A DNA stretch of 64,000 bases, taken from the NCBI RefSeq assembly GCF_900177515.1, contig NZ_FXAK01000005.1, positions 1 to 64,000 on the forward strand, given 5' to 3'. The stretch comes from Azospirillum oryzae (lineage in GTDB: Bacteria; Pseudomonadota; Alphaproteobacteria; Azospirillales; Azospirillaceae). Numbering within the stretch: position 1 is the first letter of the stretch; each line of letters opens with the position of its first letter. Both the position numbers and the translations under genes were made by a program. Positions 9,424 through 18,112 of the stretch are shown here, in pieces. The notes beneath the pieces are model-generated. The model had not been told where the DNA came from. It ran no database searches and was given only the letters and a program-made list of their open reading frames with translations.

Positions 9424-10536
9424 CTACGTCGCTTTTACTTCGATCCACTCGGCGCCTCGGACGTCCCGGTACAGGGCCGTCATGTCGGCGGATTTGTGTC
9501 CAAGCAGCGACTGCGCATTGATCCCCTGCTCGTGATACAGCCGGGCGGCCAGCGAGCGGATCTCGTGGAAGCTCGGCGGCGTGCTGCCGTCAGCCCAGGT
9601 CCGGCCGGTCTTGTCGCGCGCCTCGGCGAACCACATGCTGATCGTGTGCGGGCGGATGCCGTCACCCGGCTTCGCCCGGCCGGCAAAGCCGCTGTGGTGG
9701 ATGAAGCGCGGGCTCAGCACCTTGTCCCGGCATCGGGCGATCACCTCGCCGACGGACCAGTTGACGGCCTGCAGGCGCAGGTCGAGCGGGATGCAGATGC
9801 GCATGCCGTGCCTCTCGGTCTTCTTCGGGATGATCCAGAGCTTGCCGTCGCGGACGTCGCGCGGCCCCATGGTGGCGAGGTCCTCGCGCCGCTGGCCGGT
9901 GACGAGCGCCAGCTCCATCACCCTGGCCAGCCACGGCGCATAGTCCTTCACCGCGACGGCATGGATGGCGCGGAAGTCGTCCAGGGTCAGGCGGGCGCGC
10001 TGCACCTCCGCCGGCGCCACCTTCGTGTCGGTGACCGGGTTGAGCGTCACCCACCCCTTCGACTTGGCGACGGTGAACAGGTCCAGCAGGAAGGCGCGGA
10101 CCGACTGCGCCATCCGCAGCTTGCCGCGCTCCTCCCAGGTGGTGAGATAGTCGGCGATGTCGCGGGTGGTGATGGCGTCCATGCGGCGTTCGCCCAGCGC
10201 TGCCCTGAGATGCCGGATCCGCTGCGACAGATGCTCGTGGGTGGCCTTCTTGATCCGGCCGGCTTCCTTGCGGCTGTCGACGATGCCGGAATAGAGGTCG
10301 CAGAACGCGCCGACGCTGTTGTTGGGGCCGGTGTTCAGCCGATCGACCAGCCGGCGCTTGTTCTGCAGCCCCTCGACCACGAGGTTCGCCTCAATGGCCT
10401 GTTCAACGGCGCTGCGCCGGTCGCGACCGAGGCCATGCTCCTTGCCGGTCTGCGGATCGCGCCACGAGTAATAGCCGGAGCGCTCGTACAGGTTCGCGGG
10501 CAGGCTCCGGGTCTGCCGGCTACGCCGTCTTCCCAA
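9424..10536 (-). CDS. int: Lambda-type tyrosine integrase
   Basis: The 370-residue recombinase has an N-terminal arm-type DNA-binding domain (about 1-65, with the SWRDPQTGKEHGLG segment), a core-binding domain and a catalytic domain (about 180-365). The catalytic residues are visible: Arg216 in TGQRRED, a candidate Lys in the beta hairpin near 238-239, His324 and Arg327 in FHEIR, His347 in LLGHK and the nucleophile Tyr356. It lies just inside attL, as expected for the enzyme that integrates at hupV. It overlaps the excisionase gene upstream by 17 bp. Confidence 0.96.
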   Translation of the reverse strand: MGRRRSRQTRSLPANLYERSGYYSWRDPQTGKEHGLGRDRRSAVEQAIEANLVVEGLQNKRRLVDRLNTGPNNSVGAFCDLYSGIVDSRKEAGRIKKATHEHLSQRIRHLRAALGERRMDAITTRDIADYLTTWEERGKLRMAQSVRAFLLDLFTVAKSKGWVTLNPVTDTKVAPAEVQRARLTLDDFRAIHAVAVKDYAPWLARVMELALVTGQRREDLATMGPRDVRDGKLWIIPKKTERHGMRICIPLDLRLQAVNWSVGEVIARCRDKVLSPRFIHHSGFAGRAKPGDGIRPHTISMWFAEARDKTGRTWADGSTPPSFHEIRSLAARLYHEQGINAQSLLGHKSADMTALYRDVRGAEWIEVKAT

Positions 10537-10786
10537 GACCGCGCTCCTTCATGATTCTGTCGGCCAACGATCCACGGCGCGGTGCGGCCTGGGCAGCCTG
10601 CGGAGCGATGGGCTTGGTGGGGTCGATGTAGCGGGCGGTGGCCAGGACATAGTAGGAGCGCCCATGGAGCTGGGGCGCCGGGAAGATACGGCTCTCCCGC
10701 GCCCAGCGGCGAAGGGTCGCAATGTGGGGCGGGTGGGCGCCGAACACCGTTGCGGCCCATTCCTCCAGCGTCAGCAGCTTGTCCAT
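10520..10786 (-). CDS. xis: Lambda Xis-like excisionase
   Basis: The 88-residue protein aligns by eye with lambda Xis: LTLEEWAA...LRRWARESRIFPAPQLHGRSYY matches the winged-helix region of Xis, including the ESRIFP-P block. Xis bends DNA in the attachment site and directs Int to excise. The open frame continues far upstream but those residues are a shadow of the neighbouring gene; the ATG at MDKLLTLEE fits the family. It overlaps int by 17 bp, the same int-xis layout as lambda. Confidence 0.9.
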   Translation of the reverse strand: MDKLLTLEEWAATVFGAHPPHIATLRRWARESRIFPAPQLHGRSYYVLATARYIDPTKPIAPQAAQAAPRRGSLADRIMKERGLGKTA

Positions 10787-10788
10787 CC

Positions 10789-11103
10789 TCAGCCTCCCAG
10801 CTCCACGATTTCCCGATCTCCGGTCATCCAGCCCGTCTGCTTGTCCCGGTCGGTCAGCGGGCGCGGCGGAACCGACTGCACCGCGTGGGCGGCGACTTCC
10901 GACCAGTTCATGTTGTTGGAGGCCCAGTCGATGGCCTCGTCCGGATACTCCTCGAATAGCGGCAAGGTATCCTCGGCAAGGGACCGCTGGGCATCGCCGC
11001 CGAACTCGTCCGCATAATGGGCGGCTCGGCTGCGAGCGATGATCTCCAGGGGCACGTCCCACTGGCTGCCGTCGGGCATGGTGATGCGCAGGGCCTTGGG
11101 CAT
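10789..11103 (-). CDS. Hypothetical phage protein, acidic
   Basis: The 104-residue protein begins MPKALRITMPDGSQW, which resembles small phage proteins that open with a beta hairpin, and has an acidic middle. I recognise no domain. It sits 2 bp before xis and 3 bp after the PP-loop gene in the leftward operon, so it is expressed with them. Confidence 0.7.
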   Translation of the reverse strand: MPKALRITMPDGSQWDVPLEIIARSRAAHYADEFGGDAQRSLAEDTLPLFEEYPDEAIDWASNNMNWSEVAAHAVQSVPPRPLTDRDKQTGWMTGDREIVELGG

Positions 11104-11106
11104 GGA

Positions 11107-12420
11107 TCACCTCACCAGCAGGGGCTGCACCAGCCCGTCGCGATAGACCAAGTCGAGAGGCACGTCGCCGGTCGGCTCGTCGCCATCCCAGCCCTGGGGC
11201 CAAGTCTCGGCGGCGATCAGTTCGCGGATGCGGGTCTCTTCCTCCGCGTTCAGCAGGTCGACAGTTGGGCGACCGAGACCGGCGGCGGCGTCGTTGCACC
11301 GGCGCTGAATGTCGAGCACCCGCTCCAACGCCATCCGCCGGCCGTCCAGCGTGACCGGCCCCATGCGCTGCTTGTTCTTGCCGGCGGCGATGTTGCCAGT
11401 CTCGTCCATCCCAGTCTTGCGGAGCCGCCACTTCGGCTTGCGCAGTTCGCGATAGACGAGCGGCTTCAAGTCGGCCAGCGGCCGGAGATAGGACCAGCGC
11501 GGAGAGCGCAGCACCGTCTCCAGCGCTAGATCGCGGCTGGCCAGCGGGCAGCCGATGCAGCCGGTCCGGGCATTCACCTCCTCGGCCTCGTCCCCGCCAT
11601 AGGCGTCCGCCACGTCGGCCGTTGCCCAGCCCAGCGCCGGGGCTTCGAACATCAACCAATCCCAAACCTGACAGACTCTCCAGTGCAGGATCGGCGCGAG
11701 GGTGGCGATGCGGCCGCGGATGCCGGCGGCGTCGGGCAGCACCTCCTGGTACCAGCCCTGGCCGCATTCGGCGCCGTCCTTGCCGCAGCTGACGGCGATG
11801 CGGGCGTCGCGCGCGGCGGACTCGCCGATCCGGACTCCCGTGATCATCAGCACGGTCGAAGGCTGCCAGCTGATCCGCTCAATCATCCTGCCGGCTTGCC
11901 AGCCGTTCCCAGCGCCACGCGCTTTCGCTTCCAAGGCACGGAAAAGCGCCTCATTGCCATCCATGTCGAGTTGATGGAGCTTGTCAGCCAGCACCGCCTG
12001 CATCGGCTCCACCTTGATCTGGCGCGTGCACCAGCGGAAGGAGTTGGAGGGCGGCGGCACGCCCCGGCCCAGCATGTAGACCATCATGCGCAGGTCCATC
12101 GGCGCCACGGCGACCCTGACGTCGACGCCGCGGGCTCGCAGTTGCTCCATGATCCGCGAAGCGGCGAAGGCCAGCGGGATCAGCTCCATGCGGGTGTCGG
12201 CGTAGCAGACCGTCAGCGACTTCGGCGCCGGCACCCGGCCGGTCTCGATCAGGTGCATGATGAGGGTCAGCGTGGCGGTGGAGTCTTTGCCGCCGCTGTA
12301 GGCGATGGCCCAGTGCTCGTGCTGCGGACCATAGGCCTGGAGGCTCTGGACGGTGAGGTCGATGGCCTCGGGCAGAGTGGTCCGCATGTCCTCGAAGAGA
12401 GTGGGTTGCGCGCGGCTCAT
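11107..12420 (-). CDS. PAPS-reductase/DndC-like PP-loop protein
   Basis: The 437-residue protein has the PP-loop SGGKDST near residues 42-48, the ATP-pyrophosphatase signature of PAPS reductases and the DNA-phosphorothioation protein DndC. A late pair GCIGCP and an earlier Cys in FRWCTRQ could ligate an Fe-S cluster as in DndC. No dndB, D or E is nearby, so a sulfur role in phage DNA or RNA modification is only a possibility. The ATG overlaps the stop of the upstream ASCH gene (ATGA), and MSRAQPTLF was preferred to a start 5 codons earlier for that reason. Confidence 0.8.
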   Translation of the reverse strand: MSRAQPTLFEDMRTTLPEAIDLTVQSLQAYGPQHEHWAIAYSGGKDSTATLTLIMHLIETGRVPAPKSLTVCYADTRMELIPLAFAASRIMEQLRARGVDVRVAVAPMDLRMMVYMLGRGVPPPSNSFRWCTRQIKVEPMQAVLADKLHQLDMDGNEALFRALEAKARGAGNGWQAGRMIERISWQPSTVLMITGVRIGESAARDARIAVSCGKDGAECGQGWYQEVLPDAAGIRGRIATLAPILHWRVCQVWDWLMFEAPALGWATADVADAYGGDEAEEVNARTGCIGCPLASRDLALETVLRSPRWSYLRPLADLKPLVYRELRKPKWRLRKTGMDETGNIAAGKNKQRMGPVTLDGRRMALERVLDIQRRCNDAAAGLGRPTVDLLNAEEETRIRELIAAETWPQGWDGDEPTGDVPLDLVYRDGLVQPLLVR

Positions 12421-12824
12421 GAACGCGGCTCCCACCGGATCATCACCCCGCTGAAGTCCGTCAGTGCCTCATGCTCGGCAGCCCAAAAGGCGCACAGGTC
12501 CGGCCAATCCGAGAAACCGTCGAAGCGGGCGAACAGGTCGAGCCCGGCCGCGTCAGTGATCCCCGGCTCGTCTCCGATCTCCACAGCCGGCGACGGGCCG
12601 AGCATGAGGCGGATCGGCAGCACGCTGGTGCAGACCGCCCGGCCCAGCAAATGGCACGAACGAGTGCGCATGCCGGTGTAAAGCTGCAGCTCTTCGCCCG
12701 GCCGTGCATGGCGCTTCCGGTCCGCACGGACAGTCTGGCGCTTCATGCCGTCGACCAGCGGACCCGGCTGAAGGCCGGCGATGATCGGCGCGGCGAAGCG
12801 CTTCTTGAAGCTGTAGGCGACCAT
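12417..12824 (-). CDS. ASCH-domain-like RNA-binding protein
   Basis: The 135-residue protein has the ASCH-like pattern of a basic KRQTVRADRKRHARPGEEL segment followed by QLYTGMRTRSC, where the beta-barrel cleft that binds RNA or modified nucleotides forms. Such proteins are common in phage early operons. Its stop overlaps the start of the PP-loop gene, suggesting that the two act together. Domain assignment is by pattern only. Confidence 0.65.
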   Translation of the reverse strand: MVAYSFKKRFAAPIIAGLQPGPLVDGMKRQTVRADRKRHARPGEELQLYTGMRTRSCHLLGRAVCTSVLPIRLMLGPSPAVEIGDEPGITDAAGLDLFARFDGFSDWPDLCAFWAAEHEALTDFSGVMIRWEPRS

Positions 12825-12827
12825 GGT

Positions 12828-13082
12828 TCACTCCGCGGCCTTTGCCGCTTGATCGAAGTCGTCGCGGTAAGCGGCGCTGAACTCGAAGCGGAAATACGCC
12901 TCGGATCTGCAGATGCCGCGCACCAGTTCGGTGTTGAGGCCCTTGCGGCTGCCGAGCCGCCGGGCGCAGCGACGGACGAAGGGGGCGTACCAGTGCCGCA
13001 GCACCTCGACGCCGCGCGGATCGAGGAGCACGGCCTCGCGCCCCTCGGTCACCATCCGCCACCCTTCGACCAGGCTGTTCAT
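12828..13082 (-). CDS. Hypothetical phage protein
   Basis: The 84-residue protein is rich in Arg and aromatic residues (RHWYAPFVRRCARRLGSRKG). I recognise no family. Its start overlaps the preceding stop (ATGA) and it ends 3 bp before the ASCH gene. Confidence 0.65.
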   Translation of the reverse strand: MNSLVEGWRMVTEGREAVLLDPRGVEVLRHWYAPFVRRCARRLGSRKGLNTELVRGICRSEAYFRFEFSAAYRDDFDQAAKAAE

Positions 13083-13282
13083 CGGCTGGCGGCCAGCTGG
13101 TCGAAGAACTCGTCTTGATCCAGGCCGGCCATCTCGGCGGCGAGCGCAAAGGTCGCGCCGTCCGGCAGATCGAGAGCGTCGGCAGCCTCCAGGGCCTCGC
13201 GGGCGCTGAGGCCCGCCTCCTTTCGGCCGATGGTGGCGCGCCGCTCCTGGCGGCGCTGGTAGCTGCGGCTGCGGCGGGCCAT
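13079..13282 (-). CDS. Small hypothetical phage protein, basic N-terminus
   Basis: The 67-residue protein has a very basic N-terminal 25 residues and an acidic, helical C-terminal part. No family is recognised. It overlaps the SMC-like gene stop by 1 bp and the next gene by 4 bp, so it is embedded in a translationally coupled chain. Confidence 0.6.
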   Translation of the reverse strand: MARRSRSYQRRQERRATIGRKEAGLSAREALEAADALDLPDGATFALAAEMAGLDQDEFFDQLAASR

Positions 13283-15003
13283 CACGCGGCCTCCTTCCGG
13301 TTCTTCTCGGCCATCACCTCGGTCAGCGGCCGGGCGATGCCGCCGTCGATCCAGTAAGCCCGGCCCATGCCGCGCGCCTCCAGGTCCGGAACCACGTCGG
13401 GAGCGCTGAAGGTCATGCCGATCAGCGCGTCCATGCCGGTGCCGCGGAGCATCTTCAGCAGCCCGCCGCGGCCCTTCTGGTCGAGCACGTCGGCGCCATC
13501 GAGGATCACCAGCGCGCAGCCCTGCACCTGGGCGAGAGCGACCTGCAGGGTGGCGTAGACCCGAAACTGATCGGAGGACAGCTGCGGCCCCAGCCCGGCC
13601 AACTGCTCGTAGGGACGGCCGCCATAGGTGACGCCCATGTCCGGCTCGATCCGGACATCGCCCCAGCCGGCCGCCTCGCACAAGCTGCGCAGCGGACCGC
13701 CGTTGAAGGTGTCCAGCACCTTCACCAGCTTGGCCTGCCGCAGGCCGCCCGGCGCCATGATCGCCTGCATAGCGAGGTTCACCGCCAGCAGGCTGGCGAC
13801 CCGCTCGGCATCCTCCTTCGCCTTCAGCGCGCGGTGGCGCGCCTCGGCAGTGGAGACGCGAGCGCGGAGGGTCTCGACGTCGTCGCCCGGCTGGCCGCCG
13901 GACGCCTTCTTCCGCAGCTCGGCCAACTGCCGCTCCGCCTGCTGCGCCGCCTGATAGGCGCGCTGCGCCTCGGTCGCTTTCCGCTCGGCGGTGTCCCGCT
14001 CACCCTTCAGCCGGGACAGCTTGCCGTCGGCCGTCGCGATGGCATCGCGCCGCTTCTTCAGTTCGTCGTCGCCGATCTGCTCGGCCTGCACGAGCTTCTG
14101 GTCGGCGCCCATGTTGTGGGACAACTGGAGGGCGGCGTTGCAGCAGGGGCAGGTGAGGCCCTTCGCCTGGGCCGCCGGCGGCAGGGCGTCCCGCTCCCGC
14201 TGGGCGGTGCCGTAGGCCGAGTTCGCCTTGGTCGCGACCATTTGCGCCTCGATCGACTGTTCCTTTAGTTCGTCGATGTCGGCGCACGCGGCGGTCAGCC
14301 GGTCCAGTTCCGCCTGTCCGACGGCCGCCGCGGCGACGGCGCGCTCCAGCTTCTGTTGCGCCTCGCCGACCTCGGCCTGCAGGTCGTCCAGCGAGGCATC
14401 GGCGAGGTCGTCGGTCCAGCCCTCCGGCCGCCACGTCCGCACCTTCTCGGTGCCGAACCGCTGGCCAGTCGCCTGCTCCCACTGCCCCTTCAGCTTGGTG
14501 CCCTTGTCCGCAACCTCGGTGGCCTTGGCGTCCCAGCCCTTGCCTTCGATGTCGGTCCAGACCTGGGCGGCGATGGCCTCGCTGATCGAGGCGTCGGTGC
14601 AGGCGGCGACGAAGTCGGCGCGGTCGGGCGCCGTCTTCAGCAGCTCGGCCAGCAGCTTCGCGCGGTCCTTGGCGGACAGGTCGAGCAGGCTGGCCAAGCC
14701 GGCGGCGATGGGCGTCACCTTCGGCGGCTGGCCGGTGGTGTTGCCCTCGCACTTTGGCCAAGCGGCGCCGGCGGTCCAGTCGGTGCCCTGCACCGCGGCG
14801 GTGGCAGTGCTGGCGCCGGCCCGCACCAGCGCCTTGGCGTCCTTCTTCGGCAGGCCGAACTGCAGCTGGCCGGTCATGGCGGCGGCGGTCGCCTTCAGCA
14901 CGCTCGACTTGCCCTGTGCGTTCTTGCCGGTGACCAGCACCAGCCCTCCGGCGAGGAGATCGGCGCGCTCGACCACCTGGAAATCACGGATCCTGATCTG
15001 CAT
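13282..15003 (-). CDS. SMC/Rad50-like ATPase with zinc-hook motif
   Basis: The 573-residue protein begins with the N-terminal half of an ABC ATPase (Walker A GKNAQGKSS near 27-35). A long alpha-helical coiled coil follows, interrupted near residue 285 by CPCC, which resembles the Rad50 zinc hook. The C-terminal part has a signature-like QLSSDQ segment and Walker B (ALVILDGAD). It sits next to RecT and a RecB-type nuclease, so a role in double-strand-break repair or end processing of phage DNA is likely. It is shorter than SbcC. Confidence 0.85.
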   Translation of the reverse strand: MQIRIRDFQVVERADLLAGGLVLVTGKNAQGKSSVLKATAAAMTGQLQFGLPKKDAKALVRAGASTATAAVQGTDWTAGAAWPKCEGNTTGQPPKVTPIAAGLASLLDLSAKDRAKLLAELLKTAPDRADFVAACTDASISEAIAAQVWTDIEGKGWDAKATEVADKGTKLKGQWEQATGQRFGTEKVRTWRPEGWTDDLADASLDDLQAEVGEAQQKLERAVAAAAVGQAELDRLTAACADIDELKEQSIEAQMVATKANSAYGTAQRERDALPPAAQAKGLTCPCCNAALQLSHNMGADQKLVQAEQIGDDELKKRRDAIATADGKLSRLKGERDTAERKATEAQRAYQAAQQAERQLAELRKKASGGQPGDDVETLRARVSTAEARHRALKAKEDAERVASLLAVNLAMQAIMAPGGLRQAKLVKVLDTFNGGPLRSLCEAAGWGDVRIEPDMGVTYGGRPYEQLAGLGPQLSSDQFRVYATLQVALAQVQGCALVILDGADVLDQKGRGGLLKMLRGTGMDALIGMTFSAPDVVPDLEARGMGRAYWIDGGIARPLTEVMAEKNRKEAA

Positions 15004-15029
15004 GGGGAAATCCTCCGATGGGCTGGCGG

Positions 15030-16136
15030 TCAGGTGGCGGTGAACAGTTCGTCGTCTTCAGCCGGCGGCGGTGCCTGCTTGCGGCTGGCTTTCGCGGCGG
15101 CCGGCTTCTCCTGGCGGGGCGGCTCATGAACCTCACCAGTTTCCGGATCGTGTCCGGCCTCGACCAGCGCCTCTTCGCGCCCTTCGCTCACGGGCTCCAT
15201 CGCCTCTTCGGGCCGGTGGTCGATTGCCGCCGAGACATCGTCGATGCGCACGTCGATGGGCCGCCCTCCTTCGTCGGTGAACGCCGCGTAGTTCACCCCA
15301 CCCGTGTCGCTCATGGCGTCGAGCTGGACGGCATTGGCGAATTCGATCGACATCGGCAGGGCCTTCGACAGCCGGCGGATCATGGTCTTTGCCGCCATCT
15401 CGTGTTCGTGGGCTACCCAGGGCGACGAGTCGAACGAGCGCATTTTCCACCCGCTCTGGCTCGGATTCCGCTCCGCTTCTTGCTTGGCCGAGAGCGCGGC
15501 CTGATAGCCCTGGGAGTTGTCGCGGATACGCAGGACACGGGCGTAGGGCAGGGCCTCGAAAGCTTGCCCATCCTTCAGGCTGGCGTGTGCATAAGCCCAG
15601 AGCGGCGGACGGCCCTGATTGTCGCCGATTGGGACATGCCGCAGGTGCATGTTGCTGCCGTACTCGAAGCTGAACTCGTCAGCCGGCATGTCCCCATACG
15701 CGCCGTAGACAACATCGGCGTGGATTGAGACGAGATTGCCGGAGCGGCGCGCCAGGTCGATAAAACCGCGGTAGCCGATGATCAGGTTGACGTCGACCCG
15801 CTCGGTCACCCACTGATTGCCCTGCTTCCTCCTCTTCTCGAACGGGATTAGGTAGGCGTGGCCCAGCGGCGTGTTCGGCTCCAGCCCGAAGGATGCGCAA
15901 GCCATCATCGAGCCGAGCAGCGTCATGGGTTCGCATTCGGCCAGCTTCGGGGTTTTGTAGACCGCCTGCGCCATGACGCGGAGCATGCGTTCCGGGTTCA
16001 GGTGGCGCGGCACGAGCTGCTGGAAACGCTGAACCGTCTTCGGAGACTGGAGCAGGTCCTGAATGCGGGACGGCTCCTGACCGGTCGGGTGGACCAGCGG
16101 CGGGCGGCGTTGCGCGGTGGCGGGGGTTCCGGCCAT
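15030..16136 (-). CDS. recT: RecT family single-strand annealing protein
   Basis: The 368-residue protein matches RecT in its central domain (SIMMACASFGLEPNTPLGHAYLIPF-type block near 75-100 and LIIGYRGFIDLARRSG near 120). RecT anneals complementary single strands left by its partner exonuclease. The C-terminal 80 residues are acidic and proline-rich, a likely unstructured tail. An ATG with AAGGAG 11 bp upstream was chosen; a GTG 4 codons earlier overlaps the preceding stop and is possible. Confidence 0.93.
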   Translation of the reverse strand: MAGTPATAQRRPPLVHPTGQEPSRIQDLLQSPKTVQRFQQLVPRHLNPERMLRVMAQAVYKTPKLAECEPMTLLGSMMACASFGLEPNTPLGHAYLIPFEKRRKQGNQWVTERVDVNLIIGYRGFIDLARRSGNLVSIHADVVYGAYGDMPADEFSFEYGSNMHLRHVPIGDNQGRPPLWAYAHASLKDGQAFEALPYARVLRIRDNSQGYQAALSAKQEAERNPSQSGWKMRSFDSSPWVAHEHEMAAKTMIRRLSKALPMSIEFANAVQLDAMSDTGGVNYAAFTDEGGRPIDVRIDDVSAAIDHRPEEAMEPVSEGREEALVEAGHDPETGEVHEPPRQEKPAAAKASRKQAPPPAEDDELFTAT

Positions 16137-16144
16137 GGTATGGT

Positions 16145-16621
16145 TCACTCCTTGGGAATGTCGTTCAGGCGCGCGAAGGCGCCGTGATGCTTGAGAGCGG
16201 CGGCGTTGTAGGCGCGGGCCGCTGCCTCTTCAGTTTCAAAGCTGCCGAGATGGAGGTGCTCACCGTTGGCTTTGATCTGGGCGACCCATTTCTTGCCGTC
16301 CCAGCGTCTGTGGACGCCCTTGAACCTGCTACCGCCGTGGAATTTCGGCTTGTTCGCGTTTTGCTCCGACATGGACGCAAGGCGCAGATTCTTGCGCTGA
16401 TTGTCGAGGATGATGCCGTTAGCGTGATCGACGGTCGCTGTATCAGGGGCCAATAGGATCAGGCGGTGCATCAGCACTTTCATGCCGCCGCGACGCCCCC
16501 ACAAATCGCACATCGCGTACCCGTCGGCGTTCCGGTACCAGCTCCTCTGGCTGATCCAGTGGAAGTCCTGATCGTCGACCAACGCGGCACCGCCTCCAGC
16601 CAAGGGCACTTCCCTACTCAT
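16145..16621 (-). CDS. HNH homing-type endonuclease with AP2 DNA-binding domain
   Basis: The 158-residue protein has an HNH core (VDHANGIILDNQRKNLRL) followed by an AP2 domain (SRFKGVHRRW to AARAYNAAA). Free-standing HNH-AP2 genes are typical selfish endonucleases in phage genomes. It has slipped between recT and the partner nuclease gene, which are normally adjacent, without breaking the coupled reading: its start overlaps the nuclease gene by 8 bp. Confidence 0.88.
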   Translation of the reverse strand: MSREVPLAGGGAALVDDQDFHWISQRSWYRNADGYAMCDLWGRRGGMKVLMHRLILLAPDTATVDHANGIILDNQRKNLRLASMSEQNANKPKFHGGSRFKGVHRRWDGKKWVAQIKANGEHLHLGSFETEEAAARAYNAAALKHHGAFARLNDIPKE

Positions 16622-17468
16622 CGGCGGAATGCTCCCGGCAAAACGCAGTGCCCCACGCCCCACACCATTTCTGACTGCAGAGTTTGGAAGAGGGGTTGGC
16701 GACGAACGCCCACGGGTCGCCCGGCAACAGGTGCCGCTCCGGATCGCCGTGGCGGAAGGTGGTCAGGTCGCCCTCGATGTGGCGCAGCACGTTGACCGCG
16801 GCCGTCTCGGCGGCGGCGACGTCGTAGGGGTGGACCTCCGCGTCAGGCTGCGCCTTCTTCAGCGGCACGCGCTGAATCCAGTCGACACAGGCTTCCGTCA
16901 CATCGATCCCGTTGGAGCGTGCGAGCAGGCTGTAGGAGCCGATCTGCGGCTTGTGGCAGCCCATCGTCTTGCCGCCCTTCAGGTCGCGGATGCGGCCGGG
17001 CTCTCGGGCGATGACGTCGGACTGGCCGGACAGGATGATGTCGGGCGTGACCTGCGCCTCCAGCCGCTCCTCCACGATCAGGGGCTGAACGTCGGGGGCG
17101 ATCTGGTGCCGGTAGACCAGCACCATGCGCCGGGCCTGCTGCTCGGCCTCGTTCAGTGCCGGCGTCTCGCGGTCATAGGTGATGCCCGGCTCGGCGGCGC
17201 GGCGCAGCTCCTCGATGGCGGCATCGGTCGCGACGTCGACCGGCGGCAGGCTGCCGGTGGCGGCCTTCTCCTTCAGGATCAGCGCGGCGGCGGCATGCAC
17301 CCCGGTGCCGACGGCGGCGCCGACGTTGGAGGGCAGGTCGCGCAATTCGAAGCCGGCGGCTTCAATCTCGCGGAGGAACAGCTTGGCGGCGGCGCGGCGC
17401 GGGCAATCGGGATAGCCGGACAGCGAGGAGGAGCGGACGACGGTGGGCGCGCGGGAGGGGGCGTTCAT
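16614..17468 (-). CDS. PD-(D/E)XK nuclease of the RecB/Cas4 type, likely RecT partner
   Basis: The 284-residue protein shows the PD-(D/E)XK pattern: an early Ser-Gly-Tyr-Pro-Asp-Cys segment, SGQSDVIA with the metal-binding Asp, then RDLKGGK with the Asp-x-Lys catalytic pair, and QIGSY with the QxxxY motif. Cysteines near both ends (CPRR, and the final CSQKWC...C) could bind an Fe-S cluster as in Cas4/AddB. It probably supplies the 5'-3' exonuclease that feeds RecT. Confidence 0.82.
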   Translation of the reverse strand: MNAPSRAPTVVRSSSLSGYPDCPRRAAAKLFLREIEAAGFELRDLPSNVGAAVGTGVHAAAALILKEKAATGSLPPVDVATDAAIEELRRAAEPGITYDRETPALNEAEQQARRMVLVYRHQIAPDVQPLIVEERLEAQVTPDIILSGQSDVIAREPGRIRDLKGGKTMGCHKPQIGSYSLLARSNGIDVTEACVDWIQRVPLKKAQPDAEVHPYDVAAAETAAVNVLRHIEGDLTTFRHGDPERHLLPGDPWAFVANPSSKLCSQKWCGAWGTAFCREHSADE

Positions 17469-18112
17469 CAGATCGCCTCCGACAGGTCAGCGGTGGCCCT
17501 GGCCGGGACCGACGGTGCACTGCGCTCCTGGATGGCGAACCACACCGCCTTCACGCCCATGACGTCGATCATCGCGTTGTGGGCGCCCGACAGCGGCTTG
17601 CCGGTGAAGAACTCGTAGGCCTCGCGGAGGTTGGCGCTCTTGTGGTGATTCCGACCGGCCGCCTTCATCTTCTCGGTCGGCGGCAGCTTCAGGATCGGCG
17701 TGGACAGCACCTGGGTGCATTTCGCCGGGCCTGCCTTCCATTCTTCCGGATCGCAGATGCCGGCGAAGCGCTTGAATCCGATCCGCAGGATGCGAGCGTC
17801 GAAGCTCTCGTTGTGGGCGATGCGCACGGAGGCACGGCGCCAGAGGGCTTCGAATGCGGACAGCGCCACCAGCTCCGGCACTCCGCCGGCCTCGGCCCGT
17901 TCCATGGTGATGCCGGTCAGCTCCTGCAGCTCCGGCGGGATGGTCCAGCCATCGGGGCGGACCAGCAGGTCGAGGCTGGCGAGCTTGTTGCCGGCTTCAT
18001 CGGTCAGGAGGGCCGCGATCTGGGTGATGTGCGGCTGGTGCGCGGCATCTGAAGGAGCCTTGAAATCGGGCAGACCAGTGGTCTCGGTGTCGTAGAAGAG
18101 CAGCGTCTTCAT
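17468..18112 (-). CDS. DnaQ-like DEDDh 3'-5' exonuclease
   Basis: The 214-residue protein begins with FYDTETTGLPD, which carries Asp8 and Glu10 of the DEDD motif. HNESFDARIL gives the second Asp, and HNAMIDVMG gives the final His and Asp. It is a proofreading or repair nuclease and sits in the recombination operon, overlapping its neighbours by 1 and 4 bp. Confidence 0.88.
   Translation of the reverse strand: MKTLLFYDTETTGLPDFKAPSDAAHQPHITQIAALLTDEAGNKLASLDLLVRPDGWTIPPELQELTGITMERAEAGGVPELVALSAFEALWRRASVRIAHNESFDARILRIGFKRFAGICDPEEWKAGPAKCTQVLSTPILKLPPTEKMKAAGRNHHKSANLREAYEFFTGKPLSGAHNAMIDVMGVKAVWFAIQERSAPSVPARATADLSEAI

Noticed and set aside
10787..11767. Long leftward frame continuing upstream of the excisionase
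   Set aside because: It is antisense-free but out of frame with clear genes at 10789 and 11107, and its residues are low-complexity Arg/Gly shadow sequence.
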